A DNA stretch of 64,000 nt. Source: a virus. Position numbers and translations under genes: made by a program. Each line of letters starts with the position of its first letter. The first letter of the stretch is position 1. The stretch is from positions 186,001 through 250,000 of the IMG/VR virus record IMGVR_UViG_3300034012_003212, one strand, 5' to 3'. The notes under the pieces are model-generated. The model was not told the origin of the DNA and ran no database searches. It saw nothing but the letters and a program-made list of their open reading frames with translations. This document shows, piece after piece, positions 38,945-47,549 of the stretch.

Positions 38945-40069
38945 TCACTTCTTACTGAAGAAGTAGTGAACGTCCTGGGTTTCGTTGTATACGAAGAATA
39001 TCGCAGCTTCATCGATGGGTATGTCCATCCCTAAATGCTTGGATATGTAGTAAAATTTCGCCCTTCCGTTTATAGAGTTCTTTGGGAGATTTGATTCCCC
39101 TACGAATTTCATAAATTCTTCTCTTGTTATCTCAGTGGAGTCTCCTACGTCCCCTTCGTCGGGATTACCTACCTTTTGTGCCATGCTAGTAGCATCCGTA
39201 AATATGTCGCACACGGGCATTCTATTACCTGATTCCATATTGACGTCAATGCAGCTTCCTATGTATTTGGCGCCTTCGTTGATTTTTATGCTTTCTACTA
39301 CTCCCTGCACTGGAGGTACGCCAAGAGATGAATGAAAGGCTTGTGAGTCTTTCTTGTATCCTTCTTGAGTTTCATCTGTGACGTCCTGTGTGTACTGCCA
39401 TGACCACGTCAATTCGCTAGGGGTTTCGAAACCATAGAAACTGAGAACTTCTTTCTGTTTTTCTGACTCATTCTTCCCATTCCAGTTGTGGCCTATACAG
39501 ATGAATCCAGCATTTTTCCCCTCTATGGGATTCGCTCCGCCGAGGGTCGTGTGCATGTTTTGCATCCACGTCAGCCTCTCTATGAGTTTCTGGTATTCTG
39601 CGTTTGCTGAACCCCATCGTATGCTAGCAAAAAATATGACTGCGTCTGATTCAAATATTTCACGGCTGATTCTCCAAAGCTCGTCCTTATTATCATTCAC
39701 ACTCGCCCAACATCTATGGAGCCCTGATGGATTTTTCTTCTTGTCCTTTAGGATGGCATCTTTCACTCCACATGTATTTCCGGATGCATGACTAACATTT
39801 CCTTCACACGGGAGGATGTTAAGCCGTGGAACATCTATCCATGAAGTGGGGTGAAGAACCTGGCTCTTTATATGTAGCGCAAGTAGTGTCGACCTGGGAA
39901 CCTCAGGAGAATGGCCTCCGAGGTCATACCCTGTGTTGTAGGGATACCTTGTACTCGTGGTGAGGAACAGCGTTTTTTTGCTATTGTTATTCAAAAAATC
40001 CACTGTCATCTGAACAGGGTTGGAGCTAGAGTAGTCTAACGATACATCTGAGTTTCCTATGTAGGGCAC
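38945..40069 (-). CDS. Flavodoxin-like NADPH-dependent FMN reductase with extension (374 aa)
   Basis: Residues about 32-230 match flavodoxin-fold NAD(P)H-dependent oxidoreductases: LFLTTSTRYP, PCEGNVSHASGNTCGVKDAI, NPSGLHRCWASVN, ELWRISREIFESDAVIFFAS and RWGSANAEYQKLIERLTW. The last ~130 residues are an unrecognised extension. It is a strange neighbour for virion genes. The start is a GTG; an ATG 21 codons in (MTVDFLNNN) is also possible. Likely cytosolic redox enzyme using FMN; substrate unknown. Confidence 0.8.
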   Translation of the reverse strand: MPYIGNSDVSLDYSSSNPVQMTVDFLNNNSKKTLFLTTSTRYPYNTGYDLGGHSPEVPRSTLLALHIKSQVLHPTSWIDVPRLNILPCEGNVSHASGNTCGVKDAILKDKKKNPSGLHRCWASVNDNKDELWRISREIFESDAVIFFASIRWGSANAEYQKLIERLTWMQNMHTTLGGANPIEGKNAGFICIGHNWNGKNESEKQKEVLSFYGFETPSELTWSWQYTQDVTDETQEGYKKDSQAFHSSLGVPPVQGVVESIKINEGAKYIGSCIDVNMESGNRMPVCDIFTDATSMAQKVGNPDEGDVGDSTEITREEFMKFVGESNLPKNSINGRAKFYYISKHLGMDIPIDEAAIFFVYNETQDVHYFFSKK

Positions 40070-40087
40070 GTTACTTTGTTTTTTTTT

Positions 40088-40423
40088 TTAATTGAATTCC
40101 GCAACTTTCCACTTATCCGGGGCGGATTCTATCTTCTCTGTTGATATCCTGATTCCCGATTCGTTGAGTGAATCCATGTCATCATTGACTTTGAAGTGAC
40201 TTGTGAATTCTTCGCACACAACTTCATTGGGTACATGTTCAGTGGAATCATGTAGCCATGTCACTCCGAGGGAACACATGATTCTATCCACTGATTCATT
40301 TTTGAACTTAACATCTAGATTCCCTAGAACCTTGAGTTCAGAGCACCCAGGATCATTCTTCAGAACAACAAGTGTCTCGTATTCACTTCCTAAACCTAAC
40401 TTATGTAAGAAGAACCTTGACAT
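40088..40423 (-). CDS. Hypothetical protein (111 aa)
   Basis: Soluble, unrecognised protein directly upstream of the reductase, starting MSRFFLHKLGLGSEYETL. The short gap suggests it shares a transcript with the reductase. Confidence 0.6.
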   Translation of the reverse strand: MSRFFLHKLGLGSEYETLVVLKNDPGCSELKVLGNLDVKFKNESVDRIMCSLGVTWLHDSTEHVPNEVVCEEFTSHFKVNDDMDSLNESGIRISTEKIESAPDKWKVAEFN

Positions 40424-40530
40424 ACATCCATTTCGGTGTTACAATTCTGGTATAATATACACAATTCTTTCTAACGGATGAAATTTTTTTTATCAAAAAT
40501 TGAACAAACGTTTCATCACAGAATCTCAGG

Positions 40531-40538
40531 TATATATA
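40531..40538 (+). promoter_or_regulatory. Candidate late-type promoter
   Basis: GGTATATATACACC on the plus strand contains TATATATA and lies about 75 bases before the ATG of the membrane protein. The motif is nearly palindromic. Confidence 0.3.
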
Positions 40539-40610
40539 CACCTATCGGATGGTTTAATAAAAAATGCAATCGGAATTCACACCCCGGGAGCGGAGAAAAA
40601 AAGTAACAAC

Positions 40611-41399
40611 ATGGAATTTTTGGGCGTTTCGAACATAATAAGCATGATAGAAAAGATAGGAGTACTCCAGACGATCTTCGTCACTATTGTGATGACATGT
40701 ATCTATCTGCTATCACGTCACTGGTTAAAACGCATAGACTCAAACTATGAGAAGATAAAAAAAGATAACGAGATCCTCCAGGATAAGATAACAGCGCTAA
40801 AGACTGAACACGAGGATAAGATGTCATCGATAGAGGCCGAGATAAAGAAGAAACTCGACCAGAGGACAAACTTCATGAAGAACCACCCATTTTTCTCAAC
40901 CATGGATTATCTTGTGGATGTGAAAATACCCGGGATATACTACCGATCACAGTTCAAGAAGATTGTGTTCACCGATATACTTGTTAACATGGTATCGAGC
41001 GCCAATGAAGTTTTCAAAAATTTCGTCTTCGATTCGAAGAATTACGAAACCGGAGCGATAGAATTCAGGAACAATATAACCACGTCCATGAAGAACATGC
41101 ACCAGTCATTCGCTGCCGCATGTAACAAGGACGCGGTACCTGCTATTGTCATGGAATCTTTCAGCGCGTGGGTGGCGCCTCTGACGCGTTTTGTGTTCTC
41201 TGCGACAGAGAGTATATGCGACAGCAAAATGTATGAAACTAACATAGATAAGATAAACACGATACTGAGCATCAATCTTGCAGTCTATGACGAGATGGTT
41301 TCTAATATAGAGGTGTATTTAGACGAGATAAATGGCGATTTCAACGGACTCACATACAAAGGAATCGTGTGTGAAGAAGAGCACCACCATCATCCTTAG
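40611..41399 (+). CDS. Membrane-anchored coiled-coil protein (262 aa)
   Basis: The ATG at 40611 (MEFLGVSNII) is preferred over a TTG 37 codons earlier. One membrane span (about 20-36, GVLQTIFVTIVMTCIYLLS) is followed by a coiled coil (about 43-85) and a helical C-terminal domain. It ends in a natural acidic-His tail (EEEHHHHP). Its stop overlaps the convergent gene at 41396. It is the only plus-strand gene among minus-strand virion genes, so possibly involved in lysis or membrane association; unproven. Confidence 0.65.
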   Translation: MEFLGVSNIISMIEKIGVLQTIFVTIVMTCIYLLSRHWLKRIDSNYEKIKKDNEILQDKITALKTEHEDKMSSIEAEIKKKLDQRTNFMKNHPFFSTMDYLVDVKIPGIYYRSQFKKIVFTDILVNMVSSANEVFKNFVFDSKNYETGAIEFRNNITTSMKNMHQSFAAACNKDAVPAIVMESFSAWVAPLTRFVFSATESICDSKMYETNIDKINTILSINLAVYDEMVSNIEVYLDEINGDFNGLTYKGIVCEEEHHHHP

Positions 41400-42991
41400 A
41401 TGTCGTCGGCTCCTGCGAAGTCTGATGGCTTTTCTTCCCGTAGGCGCTTCTTTATCTCCTCAAAATTCATGTCGTCTAGCTTTTCTTCCTTCTTCTTTTC
41501 GTCGAAGTCCTTGCTAACGAGCATGAGGGTTTTTCCATTCGGAGATTTTGTTATATCCTCGAATGATACGCGCATTCCTTTGAGTCTTCCTTTTTTCTTA
41601 TTTGCTATAAGAGACAGTTCAAGATCTGCCAAAGTTAGCTTTTTGTTTCCCTTTGTTCCAACCGGAATGCCATCTAATGTGAGGACCACTTCTCGCAGCG
41701 GGGATCCTTCTACCTTCTTTTTTATACCAAGGGACCTAAGGGGCATGAAATCACCATCTCTTAGTTTTGCGTAAAACACCGATGAGTTATCGGATGGAAC
41801 TATCCGGTATTTTGATGCATTGTTCTTCACCCATGAACTAAGTTCTTCTTGGCGTATGATGAGGTTCTGCCCTTCTGATATGAGCTTTACGATTATTCTT
41901 CCTGACGTGTAAAACCATGGGCATGATTCGAACACAGCAGGATTTTTTGAATCATTGTTACACGCAACATTGAGCCTTGTCATGAATGTTCTGAAGCTCC
42001 GGCTGACTTCATCATCAGACTCACAGAAAGATTCGTAGTAACTGTCTATGTAATTATTCTTTCCTGTATTCCAGGACTTAATTGGATTATCATCGGAGCC
42101 ATACTTACTCTGTCCCATGCACATGTTCCATGCATCGTATATCACCATCATCATGGTATTGAATACAGAGAAGTATGATGCACTAATGGGATCATCACCA
42201 AAAATCCCCACAAAGTCTTTGTTCAAGTACGGTGATATCCACGATAGAAGCACATCATCTTCGATCTCTTCTATATCCCCGTATGCTATGTATTTCCAAG
42301 CGCCACTAACTATATCCCATACGATGTAGTCGATTGCCAACACAGCTACGGCAGGAAGGGCTTCATTGACAGAGGACTCATTCACCTTTTTTTTGAAGAG
42401 AGCGGATACCTTTTTGAACAGCCCATCTAATGAATTAGAGGCGCTCGGTATCACTTTTTTTCCGATCTTCAGGAGATCTTTTCCCACCTGAGCTGCCGCG
42501 ATGGCCTGAGTGGGATCCGAACGAACGACCCCTGACACTGTGAGATTTGCTAGATCGTCGTCATTCTTTATGTAATCAATGAGAACTGATTTAGCACTGC
42601 TTGCATCTGGCCATCTGTACCACTCCTCTATAACGGAGCACAATACATCTGCGTATGTTCCTTCCTTTTTCTGCTGGATGAATTCGTGTAGTTTAATGCT
42701 AAGGTTCGTGTTTCCGATTATATCCTCGGCCTTTGCTTCAATGCCATATAGCTGCTTGTAACTACTTGCGATGGTTGATTTCACGAAGTCGGGAGAGTCT
42801 GATTTTCTTTTAGTCCAGCCCTTTAGTATTTTTTTGGCATTGACGTACTTATTTGGATTCCTCGACGGGCGCACATCGGGCATATTACGATAAGCCTCGA
42901 TGATTTTTGCCATGTACTTTGACTTGGGCTTCATCTCGGTTAGTTCATCTACCTCATTTACAATATTCCATTTTTTAAAGTCTTTGATCAT
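41396..42991 (-). CDS. Large protein of the unknown virion cluster (531 aa)
   Basis: Starts MIKDFKKWNIVNEVDELTEM, a short basic/aromatic leader followed by xNE, similar to T4 leader peptides removed by the prohead protease at (I/L)xE sites. A hydrophobic segment lies near residue 215-230. The C-terminal third is charged. No known domain. It overlaps the upstream gene by four bases. Confidence 0.65.
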   Translation of the reverse strand: MIKDFKKWNIVNEVDELTEMKPKSKYMAKIIEAYRNMPDVRPSRNPNKYVNAKKILKGWTKRKSDSPDFVKSTIASSYKQLYGIEAKAEDIIGNTNLSIKLHEFIQQKKEGTYADVLCSVIEEWYRWPDASSAKSVLIDYIKNDDDLANLTVSGVVRSDPTQAIAAAQVGKDLLKIGKKVIPSASNSLDGLFKKVSALFKKKVNESSVNEALPAVAVLAIDYIVWDIVSGAWKYIAYGDIEEIEDDVLLSWISPYLNKDFVGIFGDDPISASYFSVFNTMMMVIYDAWNMCMGQSKYGSDDNPIKSWNTGKNNYIDSYYESFCESDDEVSRSFRTFMTRLNVACNNDSKNPAVFESCPWFYTSGRIIVKLISEGQNLIIRQEELSSWVKNNASKYRIVPSDNSSVFYAKLRDGDFMPLRSLGIKKKVEGSPLREVVLTLDGIPVGTKGNKKLTLADLELSLIANKKKGRLKGMRVSFEDITKSPNGKTLMLVSKDFDEKKKEEKLDDMNFEEIKKRLREEKPSDFAGADDI

Positions 42992-43881
42992 GAGCTTAGT
43001 TTTTTGAACATAGAATATGTCGAGAACGTCATAGCATTAAGTTTCATAAGCGATTCCATAAATGTGGAATCAAAGTCTTTGAATAGTGAGTACGACTCAT
43101 ACGGGGCTTCTGCTGTCTTCTTACCAGAGGCGATACGCTCTATATTTTGTATAGTTGTCGTGTAGTATGCCCCAGATATCTGAGATGAAATGTCTCCCAA
43201 TTCTGTGAATAGGGATGTGCTAGGCACATTCTTTGATGCCCTTCTGCAGAAACTAAGAACGCCTTCGAGTGCATCCTTTGTGAGATCTTTGTCGAAATCA
43301 GAAGAGTTATTTGTCAAACATGCAGTATCTATCCCTCGGTCTTCGAGTTTTGAATTAAGTTCAGACCTGTCCGCTAGACCAAAGAGGAATGCCAGTTTTT
43401 TCCAATCTTCCTTCACCCCGGAATCCAGTTTTTTATCGCTGTACTCAACATCAGATGAACCGAAAACATTTGTGAGAAACATGCTCGTTCTATCCGATCG
43501 AAGAGATTCGAACCATTCTGTTTCAAACCAATCACAGAACTCTTTTGCCTGTTTTTTCATATCATCCAGGGGCACATCTTCTCCGGCTTCCTTTTTGATG
43601 ATGGCCTCTAATACCAATTTCTTTTCCTGGGTTTTGTTTAGACCCATTCTCGGCAGATTCTCCAGGACCTGAGAAGATTGACACAAGAAATTCTTCTTTT
43701 GTGCAATATCGGCGAAGAAATTGAAGCAGTGCTTTAGAAGAATCCTCTGTGAAGAATACGCTAAAAATTCTTTGGTTGTGCACCCAGATTTTGAGAGCTG
43801 CGATAGCCTTGGAAACGAAAATTCAACTCCATGGTCTCTTATCCACGTGCTCGCATTAACCTCTGCAATATTTTTTTCCAT
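42988..43881 (-). CDS. Protein of the unknown virion cluster (297 aa)
   Basis: Soluble helical protein starting MEKNIAEVNASTW. No family recognised. A TATATTTG sequence (fits TAnnTTTG) lies about 25 bases upstream, so it may also have its own promoter. Confidence 0.6.
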   Translation of the reverse strand: MEKNIAEVNASTWIRDHGVEFSFPRLSQLSKSGCTTKEFLAYSSQRILLKHCFNFFADIAQKKNFLCQSSQVLENLPRMGLNKTQEKKLVLEAIIKKEAGEDVPLDDMKKQAKEFCDWFETEWFESLRSDRTSMFLTNVFGSSDVEYSDKKLDSGVKEDWKKLAFLFGLADRSELNSKLEDRGIDTACLTNNSSDFDKDLTKDALEGVLSFCRRASKNVPSTSLFTELGDISSQISGAYYTTTIQNIERIASGKKTAEAPYESYSLFKDFDSTFMESLMKLNAMTFSTYSMFKKLSS

Positions 43882-43924
43882 GAATTGTGTTTATAGTTTA
43901 TCGGCCAAATATAGAATCACGACG

Positions 43925-45292
43925 CTACTTTTCCATCAGCGCATTGTAGAGCTTTATCGGGATTATCAACCTCGATGAGCCGTCTGTCCTCAGGGCCTTG
44001 AGTAATCTAGGGTATTTTGTTTTGGAGTACCCATTTGAATTACCCCAGTAAATTATCTGGGTTCGTATCTGGCGAACGAGAAACTTTATATCTTTTTTAG
44101 ATTCTATCTGCGTCATCAGAGAATCATATTGAGATTTTCCTATCTGATTCTCTGACAGCAACTTGCTTATTATTGAAGCCATTGTACTGCTGGAGTAGTG
44201 TATGTAATACACGTCAACTCCTTCGTATACGTCTTTTCTTACATCAGGATCCTGTGCTTCTTCTTGGTCTGTTATTTTTTCCTGGCCTTTTTCAGCTTCG
44301 GCTGATCCAGAAGAACCATCTGGCATCTGAATCATCTTTGCCATTCCTAACTGGTCGTAGACCCACGCACACATTCCTATGACAACCAACGATTGGAATA
44401 GATAGAATAGGTCTGTTGTGAGAAGAACGCTGGACCATGTTTTACTGGATTCCGCCTTTTCCCTCAATTCGAGAGTTTTCTTTATTGCTATGCTGCATAC
44501 GTAGTTGATCGCAGATAGACCACTCGTCATTGAAGGTATGGGAGCCACTAGACCTGCATCAACGACAAATCCCTCAAAAGCGTCCTCGGGAGATGGGGAT
44601 ATTCCCGTTTTTATCGATAATGGTTTGTACTCATTCGAGCTGAGCCATTTCACGTGATCATCGTCATCAGCTATGTTTTTAAAGAGCCAAGATACTGCAC
44701 GCTTCCAGCTTTTTTCCGAAAAGTACGTCGTCAACATGCTCACTGCTTGCTTTAACGCAGAACTCCCTGGTTGTTTCTGTATGTCTATATGAGCAGATCC
44801 TTTATAGAGATCAATTCCTAGATTTCCCCCTGATAAGAATTCATCCATCTTTAAAAAATAGTCCGCGACAGTCTCTCGTTCTGATTTAAGGTCCTCGAGG
44901 TTCTTTTTGCTGAACCAAGTTCCTTTCATCTTTGACCTAGCAGTACTGCGTTCCTCTGAGGTAAGCATCGTTGCAGCGATCGTTCCATTCTTTACGTTAT
45001 TCCATGTTTCCTTGGCGAATGTGTTCACCACTTTTGCAGCAAACACAGAAAGTATATCGTCTTCCTTCAGCAGTGGGGTGTATGCATTTCCAGATGTGGG
45101 AAAGTCATTTTTCATGAGATCAAAGTCCCACATCCAGTCGGAAACTTTCACCTGATTCATTTTCTTCCCCTCGAGGTTTATACCCTCTCCCTTCTTTTCA
45201 TACAGCACGCCTCCAGTAAACAGATCACCGACCTCTTTGTTCTGGAACCGTACTTCTGGTAAAAACTCGTCTATTTTCTTAAGATTGTTCAT
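43925..45292 (-). CDS. Large protein of the unknown virion cluster (455 aa)
   Basis: Start put at the ATG at 45292 (MNNLKKIDEFLPEV) rather than nine codons upstream, because it gives the leader-like KKIDEFLPE N-terminus shared with its neighbours. A hydrophobic segment (SSVLLTTDLFYLFQSLVVIG) lies in the middle, then an acidic SSGSAEAEKGQEK linker. Function unknown. Confidence 0.6.
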   Translation of the reverse strand: MNNLKKIDEFLPEVRFQNKEVGDLFTGGVLYEKKGEGINLEGKKMNQVKVSDWMWDFDLMKNDFPTSGNAYTPLLKEDDILSVFAAKVVNTFAKETWNNVKNGTIAATMLTSEERSTARSKMKGTWFSKKNLEDLKSERETVADYFLKMDEFLSGGNLGIDLYKGSAHIDIQKQPGSSALKQAVSMLTTYFSEKSWKRAVSWLFKNIADDDDHVKWLSSNEYKPLSIKTGISPSPEDAFEGFVVDAGLVAPIPSMTSGLSAINYVCSIAIKKTLELREKAESSKTWSSVLLTTDLFYLFQSLVVIGMCAWVYDQLGMAKMIQMPDGSSGSAEAEKGQEKITDQEEAQDPDVRKDVYEGVDVYYIHYSSSTMASIISKLLSENQIGKSQYDSLMTQIESKKDIKFLVRQIRTQIIYWGNSNGYSKTKYPRLLKALRTDGSSRLIIPIKLYNALMEK

Positions 45293-45296
45293 ACGT

Positions 45297-47537
45297 CTAT
45301 ATATTTCTATCCAATTCATTCATGACCCATTCGAGAAGAACTGGTATCTCATTTATCTTCGGGGATTCGCTCTTTAGATTGGCTACAACTTTTATATTTT
45401 TCCATGCGTTCACTGTTTCGGTGTCCATCACTCCGTTTGGAACAACACTAGAAACTCCTTCTAACAGAATCTCCGCCTGTTGAAGAAGAGACTGCAATCT
45501 TGTTACATTTTCATGTGAAACGTTCTCAATTCCTTCATTGGCTTTCTTTGGAATTAGCATTGAACAAGTTTCATTCATCATGCACAGTGCCATTATATCT
45601 CGCATGACAGAAAAATAGTGCCCATTAGTTCCGTACTTATCTATGAGGGATCCTTTTTCAGGAGAGCGCCCTTTGATAGTGCTTGTCACCTCATCAACGT
45701 AATCACCAAAAATAGAATTAAGTATTTTTGATTGTCCTATTTTTTCATATCCAGAAGGGGTTCCTGCGATAAACGACATCGCCTTGATACAGTTGCCCAA
45801 TTGGCCACTTCCAAATAAAGAGGCTGATAGGTATTTTCCTGACTGAAATGGACTGTTGCTCGATGGAATAGAAGCAAGGCACGTGAACAACCAATCGCAC
45901 CATAGTGCAAAATCACTAGCAGAACTTTTATTAGACTGGATTGTCTGCATTTCTTCATTGAATTTTTCGAGGTTCTTTAGCTGTACGTCCTTTCCCTCAT
46001 CCGACTGCATAAAACGATAAACATCAGTCTTTACTCTTCCTGATTCAACTGTGTTTTTAAATGATGAAAACATACCACAGAACACGGAAGCGCCGTTTAA
46101 TGCAGCTGCAGCATCCCCGGAATCACCGCGGAGGTTTTCGGTGTAGAATAGATTCTTAACGCCCTTGTCCGATAAAGACAATTTATGGTTACCGAAACGA
46201 ATAGGTGAACCATTTTCATAAAAATCAGACAGTCCTTCCTTTCCTTTTTCTGATACTTTAACAAAAACACTGTACAGATCCTTTGATTTGTTCAGCTCAG
46301 TCAACATGGAAAACATCCCATCTTGGTTGCTGATCAAACTATCCCGATAGTATGAAAAGTATGTTATAGGCTTACTTATGAACGCATCTTGTGTGTTTGC
46401 CGCTATATCTGCGATTGTTTTTTCTGTCCCCGATTCTGAATATTTAACATCAGTCGGGAGAGCTTCCTGTTTGAACCCTGGTATGCTATCCGAAGATGTG
46501 GTCGTGCTGAATGAATTAAGGTCTATGTATTTGTTTATACTATCACTAACGCCAGCTGTAGCGCTTCCTCTAGCGTTTGATGCTACATTCTCAGGAGTCT
46601 CTCCTTTTGAGAAAAATTCACGCCTCATCCATTCGCCAACCGCAAACAGAAAAATACTAGCTGTTACCCATTTAGACACTTTGTATAACTTCTTCGCCTT
46701 TGCCAATACATTAAGATTCTTCTTAGGACCTTTCACGTCGCCAGAAGATTCAATGGAATCTGTTGCATCATTCTGAAGCTCCTTGCCTGCATCATCCACC
46801 AATCCTTCGGCCTTTTTGTTTAGCTCGTCTCTTAGTTCACTTCTTGAACTTGTTCCCATGCTAGATGCGTCACTTATAGCATTGTCCACATTCTGTAATA
46901 TCTCCTGGGGCTCATCATTTTTCAATGAATTGACTATATCAGCAACAACTTCATCTGCTGGTTTTACTGCTTTTGACGCTTTAGCTGAAAGCTTACCTAC
47001 ATTCTTCTTCCATCTGTTTCCATCCTTTATCAAACCGTTCACGGCTGATATCTCAGTGTCATAATCCTTGAGTTTGCTCGAGGCTGCTATCAAATAATCA
47101 TCCATCGAATTCTTCGCCTTCAAGAGAGCGTTCTTCGTCTCTCCTTTAGGCCAATCGATAAAATCAGTGAAGTCCTCTATTCTTTTATGTGTATCCTGTA
47201 ATTTTTCTACCTGTTTTCCGAATTTTTCAAAATTCTTTATGGCATCATCCAACTCCTGTTTACTCATGGTGTTGTATGCCTTTTTGAAATCATCGACGAG
47301 GTCATTCGCATTTTTCTTCAGATTGATGCGAACCTCCAACGGGAGTTCTTTGAATTCTTTCTGCGACAATTTCTCGAATGCTTCTCGTATCTCTGGGGTG
47401 AAATTCTTCCATTCCTTTTCAGTGAATTTGAAGAGGTTGGAAACATACTTAGGTATGTTTTTTAATAACCCTGAGCCAGTGGCTTCATCTATAGATTGGT
47501 TTTTATTTTCTTCCCACTGATTAAAATTCTTTATCAT
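45297..47537 (-). CDS. Large protein of the unknown virion cluster, leader and membrane span (746 aa)
   Basis: N-terminus MIKNFNQWEENKNQSIDEA contains IDE-A, a perfect match to the T4 prohead protease rule (I/L)xE before A or G. A long helical Lys-rich region follows, a single hydrophobic segment (WVTASIFLFAVGEWM) sits at about residue 290-305, and near the end RLQSLLQQAEILLEG...VPNGVMDTETVNAW recalls a peptidoglycan-binding repeat (weak). A DNA-ejection or internal head role is an inference. Confidence 0.65.
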   Translation of the reverse strand: MIKNFNQWEENKNQSIDEATGSGLLKNIPKYVSNLFKFTEKEWKNFTPEIREAFEKLSQKEFKELPLEVRINLKKNANDLVDDFKKAYNTMSKQELDDAIKNFEKFGKQVEKLQDTHKRIEDFTDFIDWPKGETKNALLKAKNSMDDYLIAASSKLKDYDTEISAVNGLIKDGNRWKKNVGKLSAKASKAVKPADEVVADIVNSLKNDEPQEILQNVDNAISDASSMGTSSRSELRDELNKKAEGLVDDAGKELQNDATDSIESSGDVKGPKKNLNVLAKAKKLYKVSKWVTASIFLFAVGEWMRREFFSKGETPENVASNARGSATAGVSDSINKYIDLNSFSTTTSSDSIPGFKQEALPTDVKYSESGTEKTIADIAANTQDAFISKPITYFSYYRDSLISNQDGMFSMLTELNKSKDLYSVFVKVSEKGKEGLSDFYENGSPIRFGNHKLSLSDKGVKNLFYTENLRGDSGDAAAALNGASVFCGMFSSFKNTVESGRVKTDVYRFMQSDEGKDVQLKNLEKFNEEMQTIQSNKSSASDFALWCDWLFTCLASIPSSNSPFQSGKYLSASLFGSGQLGNCIKAMSFIAGTPSGYEKIGQSKILNSIFGDYVDEVTSTIKGRSPEKGSLIDKYGTNGHYFSVMRDIMALCMMNETCSMLIPKKANEGIENVSHENVTRLQSLLQQAEILLEGVSSVVPNGVMDTETVNAWKNIKVVANLKSESPKINEIPVLLEWVMNELDRNI

Positions 47538-47549
47538 GACAGATTTATT

